A stretch of 64,000 nt of DNA from QHWK01 sp035259385 (GTDB taxonomy: Bacteria > Acidobacteriota > Vicinamibacteria > Vicinamibacterales > CAVVIG01), in contig DATFWL010000433.1 in assembly GCA_035259385.1 (NCBI GenBank), positions 1 through 64,000 of the forward strand. The letters run 5' to 3'. The translations under genes were made by a program, and so were the position numbers. Below the pieces are notes generated by a model. The model was not told the origin of the DNA. It ran no database searches and was given only the letters and a program-made list of their open reading frames with translations. Shown piece by piece: positions 20,100 to 28,212 of this stretch. Position 1 is the stretch's first letter. Each line of letters starts with the position of its first letter.

Positions 20100-21470
20100 T
20101 CAGCCGATCGCCGGCTTCTCCAGCTTGAACTTCTCGATGCGATAGCGGATTTGATCGCGGTTCAGGCCGAGCAGCACCGCGGCGCGCGTCTGGTTCCAGC
20201 CGCTTCGATCGAGCGCCTGCACGACGAGCGACCGCTCCAGTTGCTCGAGATCGATGCCGGTGGCTGGCAGATCGACGGCTTCGGTGAGCCGAGCGCCCGC
20301 CGCTGACGCGACCGGGAATTGATCCGCCGTCAGCTCGTCGCCGTCGACGAGCAGCATCGCGCGTTCCACGGCGTTGCGCAGCTCCCGGATGTTGCCGGGC
20401 CAGCCGTACGTCTGCAGGCGCCGCATCGCCTCGCCGCTCACCGCACGGACGCGCTTGCGGAACTCCCGGTTGTAGCCGTCGACGAAATAATGCACCAGGG
20501 CGGGAATGTCTTCGGCCCGCGTCCGCAGCGGCGGCAGGACGATGGGCAGCACGTTCAGCCGGTAATACAGATCTTCGCGGAAGCGCCCCTTCCTGACCTC
20601 GTCTTCGAGGTTGCGGTTGGTGGCGGCGATGACCCGGACGTCGACGCGGATGTCGGCGACGCCGCCGACGCGCTTGAAGGTTTTCTCCTCGAGGAACCGC
20701 AGCAGCTTCGCCTGAAGCTGGCCGGCGATTTCACCGATCTCGTCGAGAAACACCGTGCCGCCGTCCGCTGATTCGAGCAGGCCGCGCTTCTGGCGGTCGG
20801 CGCCGGTGAAGGCCCCGCGCTCGTGCCCGAACAGCTCGCTCTCCAGAATCGTGTCGGGCAGCGCTGAACAGGTGATGTTCATGAACGGCCGCGCCGCGCG
20901 ATCGCTCGCGTAGTGCAGCACCTTCGCCGCGAGGTCCTTGCCGGTACCGCTCTCGCCGGTCAGCAGCACCGTCGACGCGGGGCTGGCCGCCACCTTCAGC
21001 AGGAGCGCCTTCGCCTGCGTCACCGCGCGGCTGTCGCCGACGATCCGATCGATGCTGAACGGCTGCGCCTGGGAGGCGCGCAGCGCACGCACCTCGCGGC
21101 GCAGCCGCGTCGTTTCGAGCGCCTTCTCGACGAGCAGCGCGATCTCGTCGAGGTTGAACGGCTTGTTCGCGTAATGGTAGGCGCCGTGTTTCATCGCCTC
21201 GACCGCCATGTCCACGGAGGAATGCGCGGTGAGGAGAATCACCAGCGTGTCCGGGTCGGCCTCCTTGATCCGCTTCAGCACCGAGATGCCGTCGCCGTCC
21301 GGCAGGCGGTAGTCGAGGAGCACGAGATCGACGCCTTCGGCGTGACGCTCCTGCGCTTCCGCCGCCGTCGCGGCTTCGACGACGCGATAGCGTTCCTGCT
21401 TGAGGCGCTCGGTCAGCGACCAGCGAATCAGCTGCTCGTCGTCGACGACGAGAATCGTCGGAACCTGCAT
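20100..21470 (-). CDS. NtrC/AtoC-type sigma54-dependent response regulator
   Basis: A protein of 456 residues with the full architecture. The receiver (1-120) has the phospho-Asp in DLVLLDYRLPDGDG. The AAA+ domain has GESGTGKD, GAFTGA and a canonical Walker B FLDEIGE, and the C-terminal Fis-type helix-turn-helix reads NQTRAAVLLGLNRDQIRYRI. It is 12 bases downstream of the receiver-only regulator. With the kinase at 17154-18581 it forms a probable two-component pair, and it is the best candidate to bind the inverted repeats found near the sigma54 promoters at 22-42 kb. Confidence 0.95.
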   Translation of the reverse strand: MQVPTILVVDDEQLIRWSLTERLKQERYRVVEAATAAEAQERHAEGVDLVLLDYRLPDGDGISVLKRIKEADPDTLVILLTAHSSVDMAVEAMKHGAYHYANKPFNLDEIALLVEKALETTRLRREVRALRASQAQPFSIDRIVGDSRAVTQAKALLLKVAASPASTVLLTGESGTGKDLAAKVLHYASDRAARPFMNITCSALPDTILESELFGHERGAFTGADRQKRGLLESADGGTVFLDEIGEIAGQLQAKLLRFLEEKTFKRVGGVADIRVDVRVIAATNRNLEDEVRKGRFREDLYYRLNVLPIVLPPLRTRAEDIPALVHYFVDGYNREFRKRVRAVSGEAMRRLQTYGWPGNIRELRNAVERAMLLVDGDELTADQFPVASAAGARLTEAVDLPATGIDLEQLERSLVVQALDRSGWNQTRAAVLLGLNRDQIRYRIEKFKLEKPAIG

Positions 21471-21482
21471 CCCGCCGGTATT

Positions 21483-21914
21483 CTAGTGGCTTTCGCGCGT
21501 CGAGCCGGCGGCCTCGGCGACGAGATCGGCAATCGCCCGCATCTCGAACGGCTTGCTGACGACGGAGTAAACCCCGAGATCCAGCGCGTCGCGCACCATC
21601 TCCGGCTTTCCGAAGGCGGTCATCATGATCACCTGGGCGCCTGGCGCCGCGCCGCGAATCGACGCCACCAGCGACAGATCGTTGGAGTCGGGCAGGCGGT
21701 AGTCGAGCAGCACGACGTCGAACGGCGGGCTGCCGTGGACGGCGGATCGCGCCCCGGACGCATCGCCGGTTTCGACAACGTCGTAGCCGCGGTCGGACAG
21801 CGTTTCCATGACCGACCAGCGGATGAGCGGCTCGTCGTCGACCACCAGGACGCGCAGGGCCGCGGAGTTTTTCACGCGCCCGGGGAAAAATTCCGTCGTT
21901 CCAGTGGATTGCAT
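21483..21914 (-). CDS. Receiver-only response regulator
   Basis: A 143-residue protein (ATG at 21914; a TTG at 21938 would add eight residues). It is one receiver domain: acidic pair in VLVVDDEPLIRWSV, phospho-Asp in FDVVLLDYRLPDSND, Thr in IMMTAFGKPE and Lys in VVSKPFE. There is no output domain, so it may act as a phosphate shuttle or sink between the PAS kinase and the NtrC-type protein. The receiver starts of the two neighbours are alike (EPLIRWSV versus EQLIRWSL), suggesting duplication. Confidence 0.9.
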   Translation of the reverse strand: MQSTGTTEFFPGRVKNSAALRVLVVDDEPLIRWSVMETLSDRGYDVVETGDASGARSAVHGSPPFDVVLLDYRLPDSNDLSLVASIRGAAPGAQVIMMTAFGKPEMVRDALDLGVYSVVSKPFEMRAIADLVAEAAGSTRESH

Positions 21915-22077
21915 GGCGTTCGCCGGCCGATCGTTCAAGAACTGCGCCAGCGTCGCCTTGCGCGCACGTCGGCGATCATGCCCGGGGGTGGCGGGCCGTC
22001 GACAGGAGGAACGGCACGACGATCAGCTCGTACGCTGCCGAATCGATCATGGCATGCCAGAACGCGGCAGCCGTCGA

Positions 22078-22272
22078 TCACCCGCAGCGCCGACGGAGCA
22101 CACGCAACTCGACGGCGGTGTCGGATGGGTGCACGGGATCGCGGCCGACCGCCACCTCCTCCCACTCGTCGTCCAGGCCCATGATCGCGTTCGCGGCGGC
22201 GGCAATCTGATCGTTTCTCGAGTTCGGGAAGCGCTTCGAGAGCAGCGCTTCCAGTTTTTGACGATCGAGCAT
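22078..22272 (-). CDS. Small protein of unknown function
   Basis: A 64-residue protein starting at ATG 22272 behind GGGGTGA. The N-terminal two thirds look like a helical domain (LDRQKLEALLSKRFPNSRND, then an acidic GLDDEWEEVA); the tail is basic with VLRRRCG. No family is recognised. It is upstream of the regulator genes, in the same direction, and behind a candidate sigma54 promoter. The 163 bases between it and the receiver gene show nothing else I can name. Confidence 0.6.
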   Translation of the reverse strand: MLDRQKLEALLSKRFPNSRNDQIAAAANAIMGLDDEWEEVAVGRDPVHPSDTAVELRVLRRRCG

Positions 22273-22318
22273 ATGTCACCCCGCTCGCGCCCTACGCAAC
22301 GCGAGTGCCGGCCTTTCT

Positions 22319-22332
22319 GTCGGATTTCCGGC
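22319..22332. promoter_or_regulatory. Inverted repeat, candidate activator site
   Basis: GTCGG-ATTT-CCGGC, centre 22325.5. It lies 123.5 bp upstream of the -12 C of the plus-strand element at 22435-22450, i.e. six helical turns (63 bp) beyond the 60.5 bp spacing seen at two other promoters. Half-site-like copies with TTTTCCGGT lie at 22372 and 22426. Confidence 0.45.
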
Positions 22333-22434
22333 GCCCCGGCCAGATCTCGGGCACGCTGACGGTGGCAGCGCTTTTCCGGTGCCGGACGCCCGGTAACGCC
22401 ATAGCGCATCCTTCGTTTCTCCCCGTTTTCCGGT

Positions 22435-22450
22435 CAGCACGCGCGTTGCA
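22435..22450 (+). promoter_or_regulatory. sigma54-like promoter for the oxidoreductase gene
   Basis: CAGCACGCGCGTTGCA matches GCACG-N4-TTGCA perfectly but has AG instead of the nearly invariant GG at -24. It overlaps the minus-strand element at 22447-22462, giving a compact divergent control region. Predicted transcript start is about 22462. Confidence 0.45.
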
Positions 22451-22462
22451 ACCGCTCTCCCG
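22447..22462 (-). promoter_or_regulatory. sigma54-like promoter for the regulator cluster
   Basis: On the minus strand CGGGAGAGCGGTTGCA has GG and GC ten bases apart and a perfect TTGCA, with a poorer -24 half. It would drive the small protein at 22078-22272 and perhaps the regulators behind it. Confidence 0.45.
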
Positions 22463-22506
22463 AACTGGCAGGCAGACATCGATTCGGGGGCCAAAGGGTG
22501 ATGGCC

Positions 22507-23436
22507 ATGGATCTTCGTACGCAGTACCTCGGGCTCGACCTCGCACATCCGTTCATGCCGGGCGCGTCGCCGCTCGACGGCGACCTCGACATGGTGCTCC
22601 GACTGGAAGATGCCGGCGCGGCGGCGATCGTCATGCACTCGCTCTTCCAGGAGGACATCGAGCAGTACGGCGCCGCCACCGACGCGTACATCGAGCTGCT
22701 GCTGCGCATCAAACGCCGCGTGCGGGTGCCGGTGATCGCGTCGCTGAACGGGACGACGGCCGCCGGCTGGCTCCGCTACGCGAGGATCATCGAGCGCGGC
22801 GGCGCGGACGCGCTCGAGCTCAACTTCTATCACGTGGCGACCGACCCGATGGAGGACGGACGCACCGTCGAACGGCGTCTCGTCGACATCGTCGCGGTCC
22901 TCAAGGAATCGATCGCGATTCCCGTCGCCGTGAAGTTGTCGCCGTTCTACTCGGCGCTGCCGCACCTGGCGAGCGAACTGGATCGGATCGGCGCCGACGG
23001 CCTGGTTCTCTTCAACCGCTTTTACCAGCCGGACATCGACCCGGCACAGCGCCAGCTGGTGCCGACGCTGCGGTGCTCGGATTCGTCCGAGCTGCTCCTG
23101 CGCCTGCGCTGGATTGCCATTCTCGCCGGGCGGGTGCGGAGCTCGCTCGCGCTCACCGGCGGTGCGCACACGCCGCTCGACGCGGTCAAGGCGGTGCTCG
23201 CCGGCGCGGACGTCGTGCAGATGGTGTCGGCGATCATGAGCAGCGGCCCGGCAGCGCTGACGCAGGTCATCACCGGCTTCCAGCGATGGGCCGACGACCT
23301 GCACTACGGCTCGATCGCCGAGATGCGTGGCGCGGTGAGCCTGGCCCGCAACGGCAACCCGCTCGAGTACGAGCGCGCCAACTACCTGCAGGTGCTGCGC
23401 AGCGCGCGCGGCAGCCTGTCGATCGCCGGTCATTGA
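22507..23436 (+). CDS. Dihydroorotate dehydrogenase-like flavoprotein
   Basis: A 309-residue TIM-barrel oxidoreductase. ATG at 22507 is preferred because AAAGGG lies eight bases before it; GTG and ATG at 22498 and 22501 are too close. Family features are HPFMPGASPL near the N-terminus, VIASLNGTTAAGW, and the C-terminal FMN-phosphate loop (LALTGGAHTPLDAVKAVLAG). It groups with dihydroorotate dehydrogenase-like proteins that accompany stress and anaerobic genes rather than with pyrimidine PyrD. The true substrate is unknown. It is the first gene of the plus-strand stress/respiration series. Confidence 0.85.
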   Translation: MDLRTQYLGLDLAHPFMPGASPLDGDLDMVLRLEDAGAAAIVMHSLFQEDIEQYGAATDAYIELLLRIKRRVRVPVIASLNGTTAAGWLRYARIIERGGADALELNFYHVATDPMEDGRTVERRLVDIVAVLKESIAIPVAVKLSPFYSALPHLASELDRIGADGLVLFNRFYQPDIDPAQRQLVPTLRCSDSSELLLRLRWIAILAGRVRSSLALTGGAHTPLDAVKAVLAGADVVQMVSAIMSSGPAALTQVITGFQRWADDLHYGSIAEMRGAVSLARNGNPLEYERANYLQVLRSARGSLSIAGH

Positions 23437-23441
23437 CGGCT

Positions 23442-23455
23442 GCCGGGAATCCGGC
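23442..23455. promoter_or_regulatory. Inverted repeat, candidate activator site
   Basis: GCCGG-GAAT-CCGGC, perfect 5-base arms, centre 23448.5. It is 71.5 bp upstream of the -12 C of the element at 23506-23521, one helical turn further than the 60.5 bp spacing at 27.3 and 37.3 kb. Confidence 0.6.
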
Positions 23456-23505
23456 GCTGCCGCCTGCCGCCATGCCCGATCGCGCGACGTCCCGCGGCTT
23501 TTCGC

Positions 23506-23521
23506 CGGCACGCCGCGTGCT
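23506..23521 (+). promoter_or_regulatory. sigma54 -24/-12 promoter for the universal stress protein gene
   Basis: CGGCACGCCGCGTGCT keeps GGCACG and TGC with correct ten-base spacing; only one base of TTGC differs. Predicted transcript start is about 23532, 13 bases before the ATG, with GGAGGG between. Confidence 0.7.
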
Positions 23522-23544
23522 CTCATCCAGGCGTGGAGGGCTGC

Positions 23545-24507
23545 ATGATCGTTCTGAAGAGAGTGCTCGTCACGACGGACTTCAGTTCCGCCTCCGACGC
23601 GGGACTCGCCTACGGCCGCGCGCTCGCCCGCCGGTTCGCAGCGTCGCTGCACGTGCTGCACGTGTCGGAGAATTTCTTCCTCCGGTCGACGCCATCTGAT
23701 CTGAACGCGCTTCTCGCGGCGAAGGCCCGGGCCATCGACGATCGGCTCACCGACGATGACCGATCGATGCTCGCCGTGCACACGGCGGTCGCCGTCTCGG
23801 ACGACGCGGCTGACGCAATCGTCAGCTACGCACGCCGCGAGGCGATCGACGCGATCGTCGTCGGCACTCACGGCCGGACCGGCGTCCAGCACCTCGTCTC
23901 CGGCAGCGTTGCCGAGCACGTCGTGCGCGGCGCCCCGTGCCCGGTGCTGACCGTCCGGCAACTCGAACACGAATTCGTGGTCCAGGACTACGACTCGAGC
24001 GAGGCACCCATGATTCTGCTCAGGAAAATCCTCGTCGCCACCGACTTCAGCGAACCATCCGACGCGGCGCTCGCGTACGGTCAGGAGCTCGCGCGCACGT
24101 TCGGCGCGCAACTGCTGCTCGCCCACGTGGTGGACGACGTGTCCGCACGCGCCTACGGTCCCGACGGATGCCTGGTCGCCGATCCGGAGCTGCAGCGCGA
24201 CGTCGAAGCAGCGGCGCTGCATCGGCTCGAGGGGCTGATCAGCGGCGAAGATCGAGAGATGCTTCGCGCCGAGCCGGTGATCCTGACGTCGCACGTGCCG
24301 GCATCCGCGCTCGTGCAGTACGCCAGCACCCGCGCGATCGACTTGATCGTGATGGGCACGCACGGACGCAGCGGGATCTCGCACCTGCTGATGGGAAGCG
24401 TCGCCGAACGGGTCGTGCGCACGGCGCCGTGCCCGGTGCTCACGGTCCGCCACCCGGAGCGTGAATTCCTGCGGCCGGATGCGCTGGTCGCGGTCACCCG
24501 GACCTAG
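23545..24507 (+). CDS. Tandem universal stress protein (two UspA domains)
   Basis: A 320-residue protein made of two UspA folds, each beginning with KRVLVTTDFSSASDAGLAYG or KILVATDFSEPSDAALAYG and ending with the ATP-binding loop (GTHGRTGVQHLVSGSVAEHV; GTHGRSGISHLLMGSVAERV). The G-2x-G-9x-G(S/T) loop is intact in both halves, so ATP binding is likely. Tandem USPs are typical of hypoxia and dormancy regulons such as DosR. ATG 23545 follows GGAGGG. The next gene starts 3 bases after the stop. Confidence 0.9.
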   Translation: MIVLKRVLVTTDFSSASDAGLAYGRALARRFAASLHVLHVSENFFLRSTPSDLNALLAAKARAIDDRLTDDDRSMLAVHTAVAVSDDAADAIVSYARREAIDAIVVGTHGRTGVQHLVSGSVAEHVVRGAPCPVLTVRQLEHEFVVQDYDSSEAPMILLRKILVATDFSEPSDAALAYGQELARTFGAQLLLAHVVDDVSARAYGPDGCLVADPELQRDVEAAALHRLEGLISGEDREMLRAEPVILTSHVPASALVQYASTRAIDLIVMGTHGRSGISHLLMGSVAERVVRTAPCPVLTVRHPEREFLRPDALVAVTRT

Positions 24508-24509
24508 CG

Positions 24510-27233
24510 ATGCGGGTGGTCACGCCGGTCGCCGTCGAGCAGACGCCTTCGCGGGTCATCCTGCGCGACGGCACGACGGCGATCGTGCGCCTCGCGTCGC
24601 GCGACGACCGCGACGACCTGCGTCGCTTCTTCCACGGATTGTCGCCCGAGTCGCGCCGGCGCCGCTTCTTCTCCTTCGCCGATCCGAGCGACGTCCTCCT
24701 CGACTCGTTCTGCGACTCGAGCGATCCGTCGCGGCGCGCTACGGTCATCGCGTGGCGACAGCTGGAGGGCGCGCTTCGACCGATTGCGGTCGGCTCGTAC
24801 GTCGACCTCGGCAACGGCGCCGCGGAAGCGGCCTTCGCCGTCGCGGACCGGTTCCAGGGGAAAGGCCTCGGCACGATCCTCCTCGAACGGCTGGCGACCC
24901 TCGCCTCGGCGAACGGCTTCCGTCGCTTCGAGGCAATCGTGCTGTCCGAGAACGCAGCCATGCTCGAGGTGTTCCACGAATCGGGATTCGAAATCCGCTC
25001 GAAGTCCGACGGCGGCTGCCTCACGGTGTTGCTGTCGCTCAGTCCGACCTCGGAATCGGTTGCCGCGGCCGAGCGGCGGCAGGCGACCGCCACGGTCGCC
25101 TCGATGCAGCCGCTGATGAGGCCGCGCTCGATCGCGGTGATCGGCGCGTCACGCGACCCGGCGAGGATCGGCAACCGCGTGCTGAAGGCGATCGTCGGGG
25201 CGGCGTTCACCGGCACCATCTATCCGATCAATTCGAAGGCGCACGAACTCGACGGCCTTGCGTGCTATCGGTCGATCGGCGCCGCGCCGCGCGGCGTCGA
25301 TCTCGCGATCGTCGCCGTGCCCGCTCGGGCCGTCATCGGCGTGGTCGGTGAATGTGCGGCCGCCGGCGTCAAGTCGCTCGTCGTCATCACCGCCGGGTTC
25401 GCGGAGGTGGGAGGCGAAGGGCGCGCGCTCGAGCAGCGGCTGCTCGACGCGGTGCGGGCCCACGGGATGCGGATGATCGGCCCGAACTGCATGGGGCTGC
25501 TGAACACCGCTGCGGACGTCCGGCTGAACGCATCGTTCTCGCCGCTGATGCCGCCCGCCGGGCGCGTGGCGTTCTCGTCCCAGAGCGGGGCGCTCGGTCT
25601 CGCGATTCTCGAGCTCGCCACGGAGCGGGGCGTCGGGCTGTCGTCGTTCGTCAGCGTCGGAAACAAGGCCGACGTGTCGAGCAATGATCTGCTCGAGTAC
25701 TGGGAGGCCGACGCGCAGACGTCGGTGATCCTGCTGTATCTCGAGTCGTTCGGGAACCCGCGGCGGTTCGCGCGGCTCGCCCGCCGGATCGCCCGCCGCA
25801 CGCCGATCGTCGCCGTGAAAGCCGGTCGGACGCGCGCTGGCGCGCGGGCGGCGGGCAGCCACACCGCGGCGCTGGCAGCGAGCGACGTCGCCGTCGACGC
25901 GCTGCTCCACCAGGCGGGCGTCATCCGGGCCGAGACGATCGACGACCTGTTCGACGTGGCCGTCTGCCTCGACGCACAGCCGCTGCCGCGCGGGCGGAAC
26001 GTCGCGATCGTGACCAACGCCGGCGGGCCGGGCATTCTCGCCGTGGACGCGTGCGAGGCTGCGGGCCTCGCCGTCGTGCCGATGGCGCCAGCCACACGCG
26101 AGCGGCTCACGACGCTCCTGCCGCCCGAGGCCAGCGTCGCCAATCCGGTCGACATGGTCGCCTCGGCCGCGCCGGATGCATATCGCCGCGTGATCGCAAC
26201 GACGCTGGCGGCGCCCGAGATCGATGCGCTGATCGTGATCGACACGCCGGTCGATCCGGCGCGCGCCAGCGACACGCTGCACGCGATCCGCGACGGGGTG
26301 GCGGCGGCGCGGCGTGCCGGCACTGCCGACAAACCCGTCCTGGCGTGCCTGATGGCCGGACAGCGGCGTCCGGCGCCGCTCGATCTCGGCGACGAGCGGG
26401 TGCCTGCGTATGCGTTTCCGGAAAACGCAGCCCGCGCGCTCGCGAAGATCGCGGCGTACGCGGAATGGCGCGCGAAGCCGCCGGCGCTGTTCTGGAACTT
26501 CGAGGACATCCGCGTCGACGAAGCGCGCTCCGTCTGCCGCCGCGCGCTCGAGACCCGCGGCGCCGGCTGGCTCGGCGCCGATGAAGTCGGAGCGGTGCTC
26601 GGCGCGTTCGGCGTGCCGGTTGCCGCGGGGCTCCTCGCGCACTCCGCCGAGGAGGCCGCCGCGTTCGCGCGCGTGCTGGGCCTTCCGGTCGTCGCGAAGC
26701 TCGCGTCACGCCGCGTGCAGCACAAGAGCGACATCGGCGCCGTCCGCCTGAATCTTGCCGGCGATGCTGCCGTCCGGCGCGCCTACTCGGAGATCGTGGC
26801 GTGCGCCCACAACGTCGCGGCCGACGCCGACATCGACGGCGTGCTCATTCAGCCGATGATCGCCGGCGGCGTCGAGACAATGATCGGCGTCAGCGACGAT
26901 CCGCTGTTCGGTCCGCTCATCGCGTTCGGTTTGGGCGGCATCCACGTGGAAATCCTGGGCGATGTCCGGTTCCGCGTCGGCCCGCTCACCGATCGAGACG
27001 CCGACGAACTGCTCCACGAGATCAAGGGGCTGCCGCTGCTCGAAGGCTACCGCGGCCACCAGCCGGCCGATCTCGACGCGCTGCGCGACCTGCTGCTGCG
27101 CATCTCGCGGCTCGCGATCGACGTGCCCGAGATCGCCGAGCTCGATCTGAATCCGGTGCTCGCGATGTCGCCGGGCAACGGCTGCCGGATCGTGGACGCG
27201 CGGATCCGCGTTCAGTCGAGGGCACAGCGGTAA
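24510..27233 (+). CDS. GNAT acetyltransferase / ADP-forming acyl-CoA synthetase fusion
   Basis: A 907-residue protein. Residues about 15-180 are a GNAT domain (acetyl-CoA loop RFQGKGLGTILLERL). Residues about 200-650 are the CoA-binding and ligase parts of NDP-forming acyl-CoA synthetase (RSIAVIGASRDPARIGN; catalytic His451 in GSHTAALA), followed from about 680 by an ATP-grasp domain (LPVVAKLASRRVQHKSD; AELDLNPV). ADP-forming synthetases make ATP from acetyl-CoA while releasing acetate; fused versions such as bacterial Pat proteins acetylate lysines, usually with the GNAT at the C-terminus. Here GNAT is N-terminal. Catalytic residues of both parts look present. It is coupled to the USP gene. 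Confidence 0.9.
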   Translation: MRVVTPVAVEQTPSRVILRDGTTAIVRLASRDDRDDLRRFFHGLSPESRRRRFFSFADPSDVLLDSFCDSSDPSRRATVIAWRQLEGALRPIAVGSYVDLGNGAAEAAFAVADRFQGKGLGTILLERLATLASANGFRRFEAIVLSENAAMLEVFHESGFEIRSKSDGGCLTVLLSLSPTSESVAAAERRQATATVASMQPLMRPRSIAVIGASRDPARIGNRVLKAIVGAAFTGTIYPINSKAHELDGLACYRSIGAAPRGVDLAIVAVPARAVIGVVGECAAAGVKSLVVITAGFAEVGGEGRALEQRLLDAVRAHGMRMIGPNCMGLLNTAADVRLNASFSPLMPPAGRVAFSSQSGALGLAILELATERGVGLSSFVSVGNKADVSSNDLLEYWEADAQTSVILLYLESFGNPRRFARLARRIARRTPIVAVKAGRTRAGARAAGSHTAALAASDVAVDALLHQAGVIRAETIDDLFDVAVCLDAQPLPRGRNVAIVTNAGGPGILAVDACEAAGLAVVPMAPATRERLTTLLPPEASVANPVDMVASAAPDAYRRVIATTLAAPEIDALIVIDTPVDPARASDTLHAIRDGVAAARRAGTADKPVLACLMAGQRRPAPLDLGDERVPAYAFPENAARALAKIAAYAEWRAKPPALFWNFEDIRVDEARSVCRRALETRGAGWLGADEVGAVLGAFGVPVAAGLLAHSAEEAAAFARVLGLPVVAKLASRRVQHKSDIGAVRLNLAGDAAVRRAYSEIVACAHNVAADADIDGVLIQPMIAGGVETMIGVSDDPLFGPLIAFGLGGIHVEILGDVRFRVGPLTDRDADELLHEIKGLPLLEGYRGHQPADLDALRDLLLRISRLAIDVPEIAELDLNPVLAMSPGNGCRIVDARIRVQSRAQR

Positions 27234-27256
27234 ATCTGGGCACCACGCGATCGGCT

Positions 27257-27270
27257 GACGGAAAGCCGGC
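27257..27270. promoter_or_regulatory. Inverted repeat, candidate activator site
   Basis: GACGG-AAAG-CCGGC, centre 27263.5, exactly 60.5 bp upstream of the -12 C of the promoter at 27310-27325. This is the same spacing as at feoB. Confidence 0.6.
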
Positions 27271-27309
27271 AGCGCGCCCGACGCTCGCTGGAATTCCCGA
27301 AAGTCTCGC

Positions 27310-27325
27310 TGGCGCGGGCCTTGCT
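27310..27325 (+). promoter_or_regulatory. sigma54 -24/-12 promoter for the cytochrome operon
   Basis: TGGCGCGGGCCTTGCT matches TGGCACG-N4-TTGCW except for one base (A to G). Predicted transcript start is about 27336, 16 bases before the cytochrome c ATG. Confidence 0.8.
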
Positions 27326-27351
27326 CCCCGGTGCGGCACGGAGGATGTGCG

Positions 27352-27717
27352 ATGAAGCCAGTCACCGTTTTCGCGTTCGCCGCGTTCCTGCTTGCCGCCG
27401 TGCCGTCTGCGTTCGCGCAGAGCGCGAAGGCGCAGCAGGGCGCGGCGTTGTTCACGGCGCAAAAATGCACGATGTGCCACTCCGTCTCCGGCAAGGGCAA
27501 TCCGAAGGGGCCGCTCGACAACATCGCCGCGAAGAACAAGGCCGAGCACGTCCGGCAGTGGTTGACCGATCCCGAGGGCATGCGCGCCAAAACCAACACC
27601 ACGCGGACACCGGCGATGAAGGCGATGAAACTCTCGCCGGACCAGATCGACGCGCTCGTCGCGTTCCTGACGCCGGGATCGCCGGAGACGCCGGCCGCCG
27701 CTGACGCGGAGCGTTAG
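27352..27717 (+). CDS. Class I c-type cytochrome, monohaem
   Basis: A 121-residue exported cytochrome. A signal peptide ends at about residue 22 (AFAQ), and CTMCH (Cys39-His43) binds haem covalently. TRTPAMKAMKL supplies candidate Met ligands. It is the first gene of an operon with a Rieske protein, cytochrome b and a multihaem cytochrome, so it probably carries electrons to or from that complex in the periplasm. ATG 27352 sits behind GGAGG. The stop is 3 bases before the Rieske start. Confidence 0.9.
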   Translation: MKPVTVFAFAAFLLAAVPSAFAQSAKAQQGAALFTAQKCTMCHSVSGKGNPKGPLDNIAAKNKAEHVRQWLTDPEGMRAKTNTTRTPAMKAMKLSPDQIDALVAFLTPGSPETPAAADAER

Positions 27718-27720
27718 ATC

Positions 27721-28212
27721 GTGATCACGAGCGAGCAGGCGACGCGGAGGGCGGCGCCGGCCACCGGCGCCTCCGGTTTCGATCGACGGCGCTTCCTCGA
27801 CACGCTGCTGTCGGTTGGTTTCGTGTCGACGGCCGCGGCGATCGCCTACCCGGTCGGCCTGTACCTCGTCCCGCCGGCGAGCGGTGACCCGGCGACCGAG
27901 AGCGTCGTTGCGGGACGCGCCAACGCGCTGCGGCCGAACGCGGCGGCCATCTTCAAATTCGGCAGCAAGCCCGGCATCGTCGTGCGCACGGCAGAGGGCG
28001 AGATCCACGCGTTCAGCGCCGTGTGCACGCATCTCGACTGCACGGTGCAGTACAAGGCGGACACCTCCCAGCTCTGGTGCGCCTGCCACAACGGCACCTA
28101 CGACATGGGTGGCAACGTCATCTCCGGACCGCCGCCGCGCAGCCTCGAGAAGTTCACGGTGAACGTCCGCGGCGAGGGCGACGAGGCTGACATCGTCGTG
28201 TCGCGCGCATGA
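27721..28212 (+). CDS. Rieske 2Fe-2S protein of a cytochrome bc-type complex
   Basis: A 163-residue protein, GTG start. A FDRRRFLDTLLSVGFV segment followed by a hydrophobic helix (to about 50) is a Tat-type anchor. The cluster motifs are C102-T-H104-L-D-C107 and C120-A-C122-H123-N-G: ligands Cys102, His104, Cys120, His123, with Cys107/Cys122 for the disulphide. The usual Gly of the first motif is Asp, and the second is CACHNG rather than CPCHGS, which could shift the redox potential. It overlaps cytochrome b by 4 bases (ATGA). Confidence 0.92.
   Translation: MITSEQATRRAAPATGASGFDRRRFLDTLLSVGFVSTAAAIAYPVGLYLVPPASGDPATESVVAGRANALRPNAAAIFKFGSKPGIVVRTAEGEIHAFSAVCTHLDCTVQYKADTSQLWCACHNGTYDMGGNVISGPPPRSLEKFTVNVRGEGDEADIVVSRA

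Noticed and set aside
22276..24453. 725-codon minus-strand frame opposite the oxidoreductase and USP genes
   Set aside because: Antisense shadow over two well-supported plus-strand genes.
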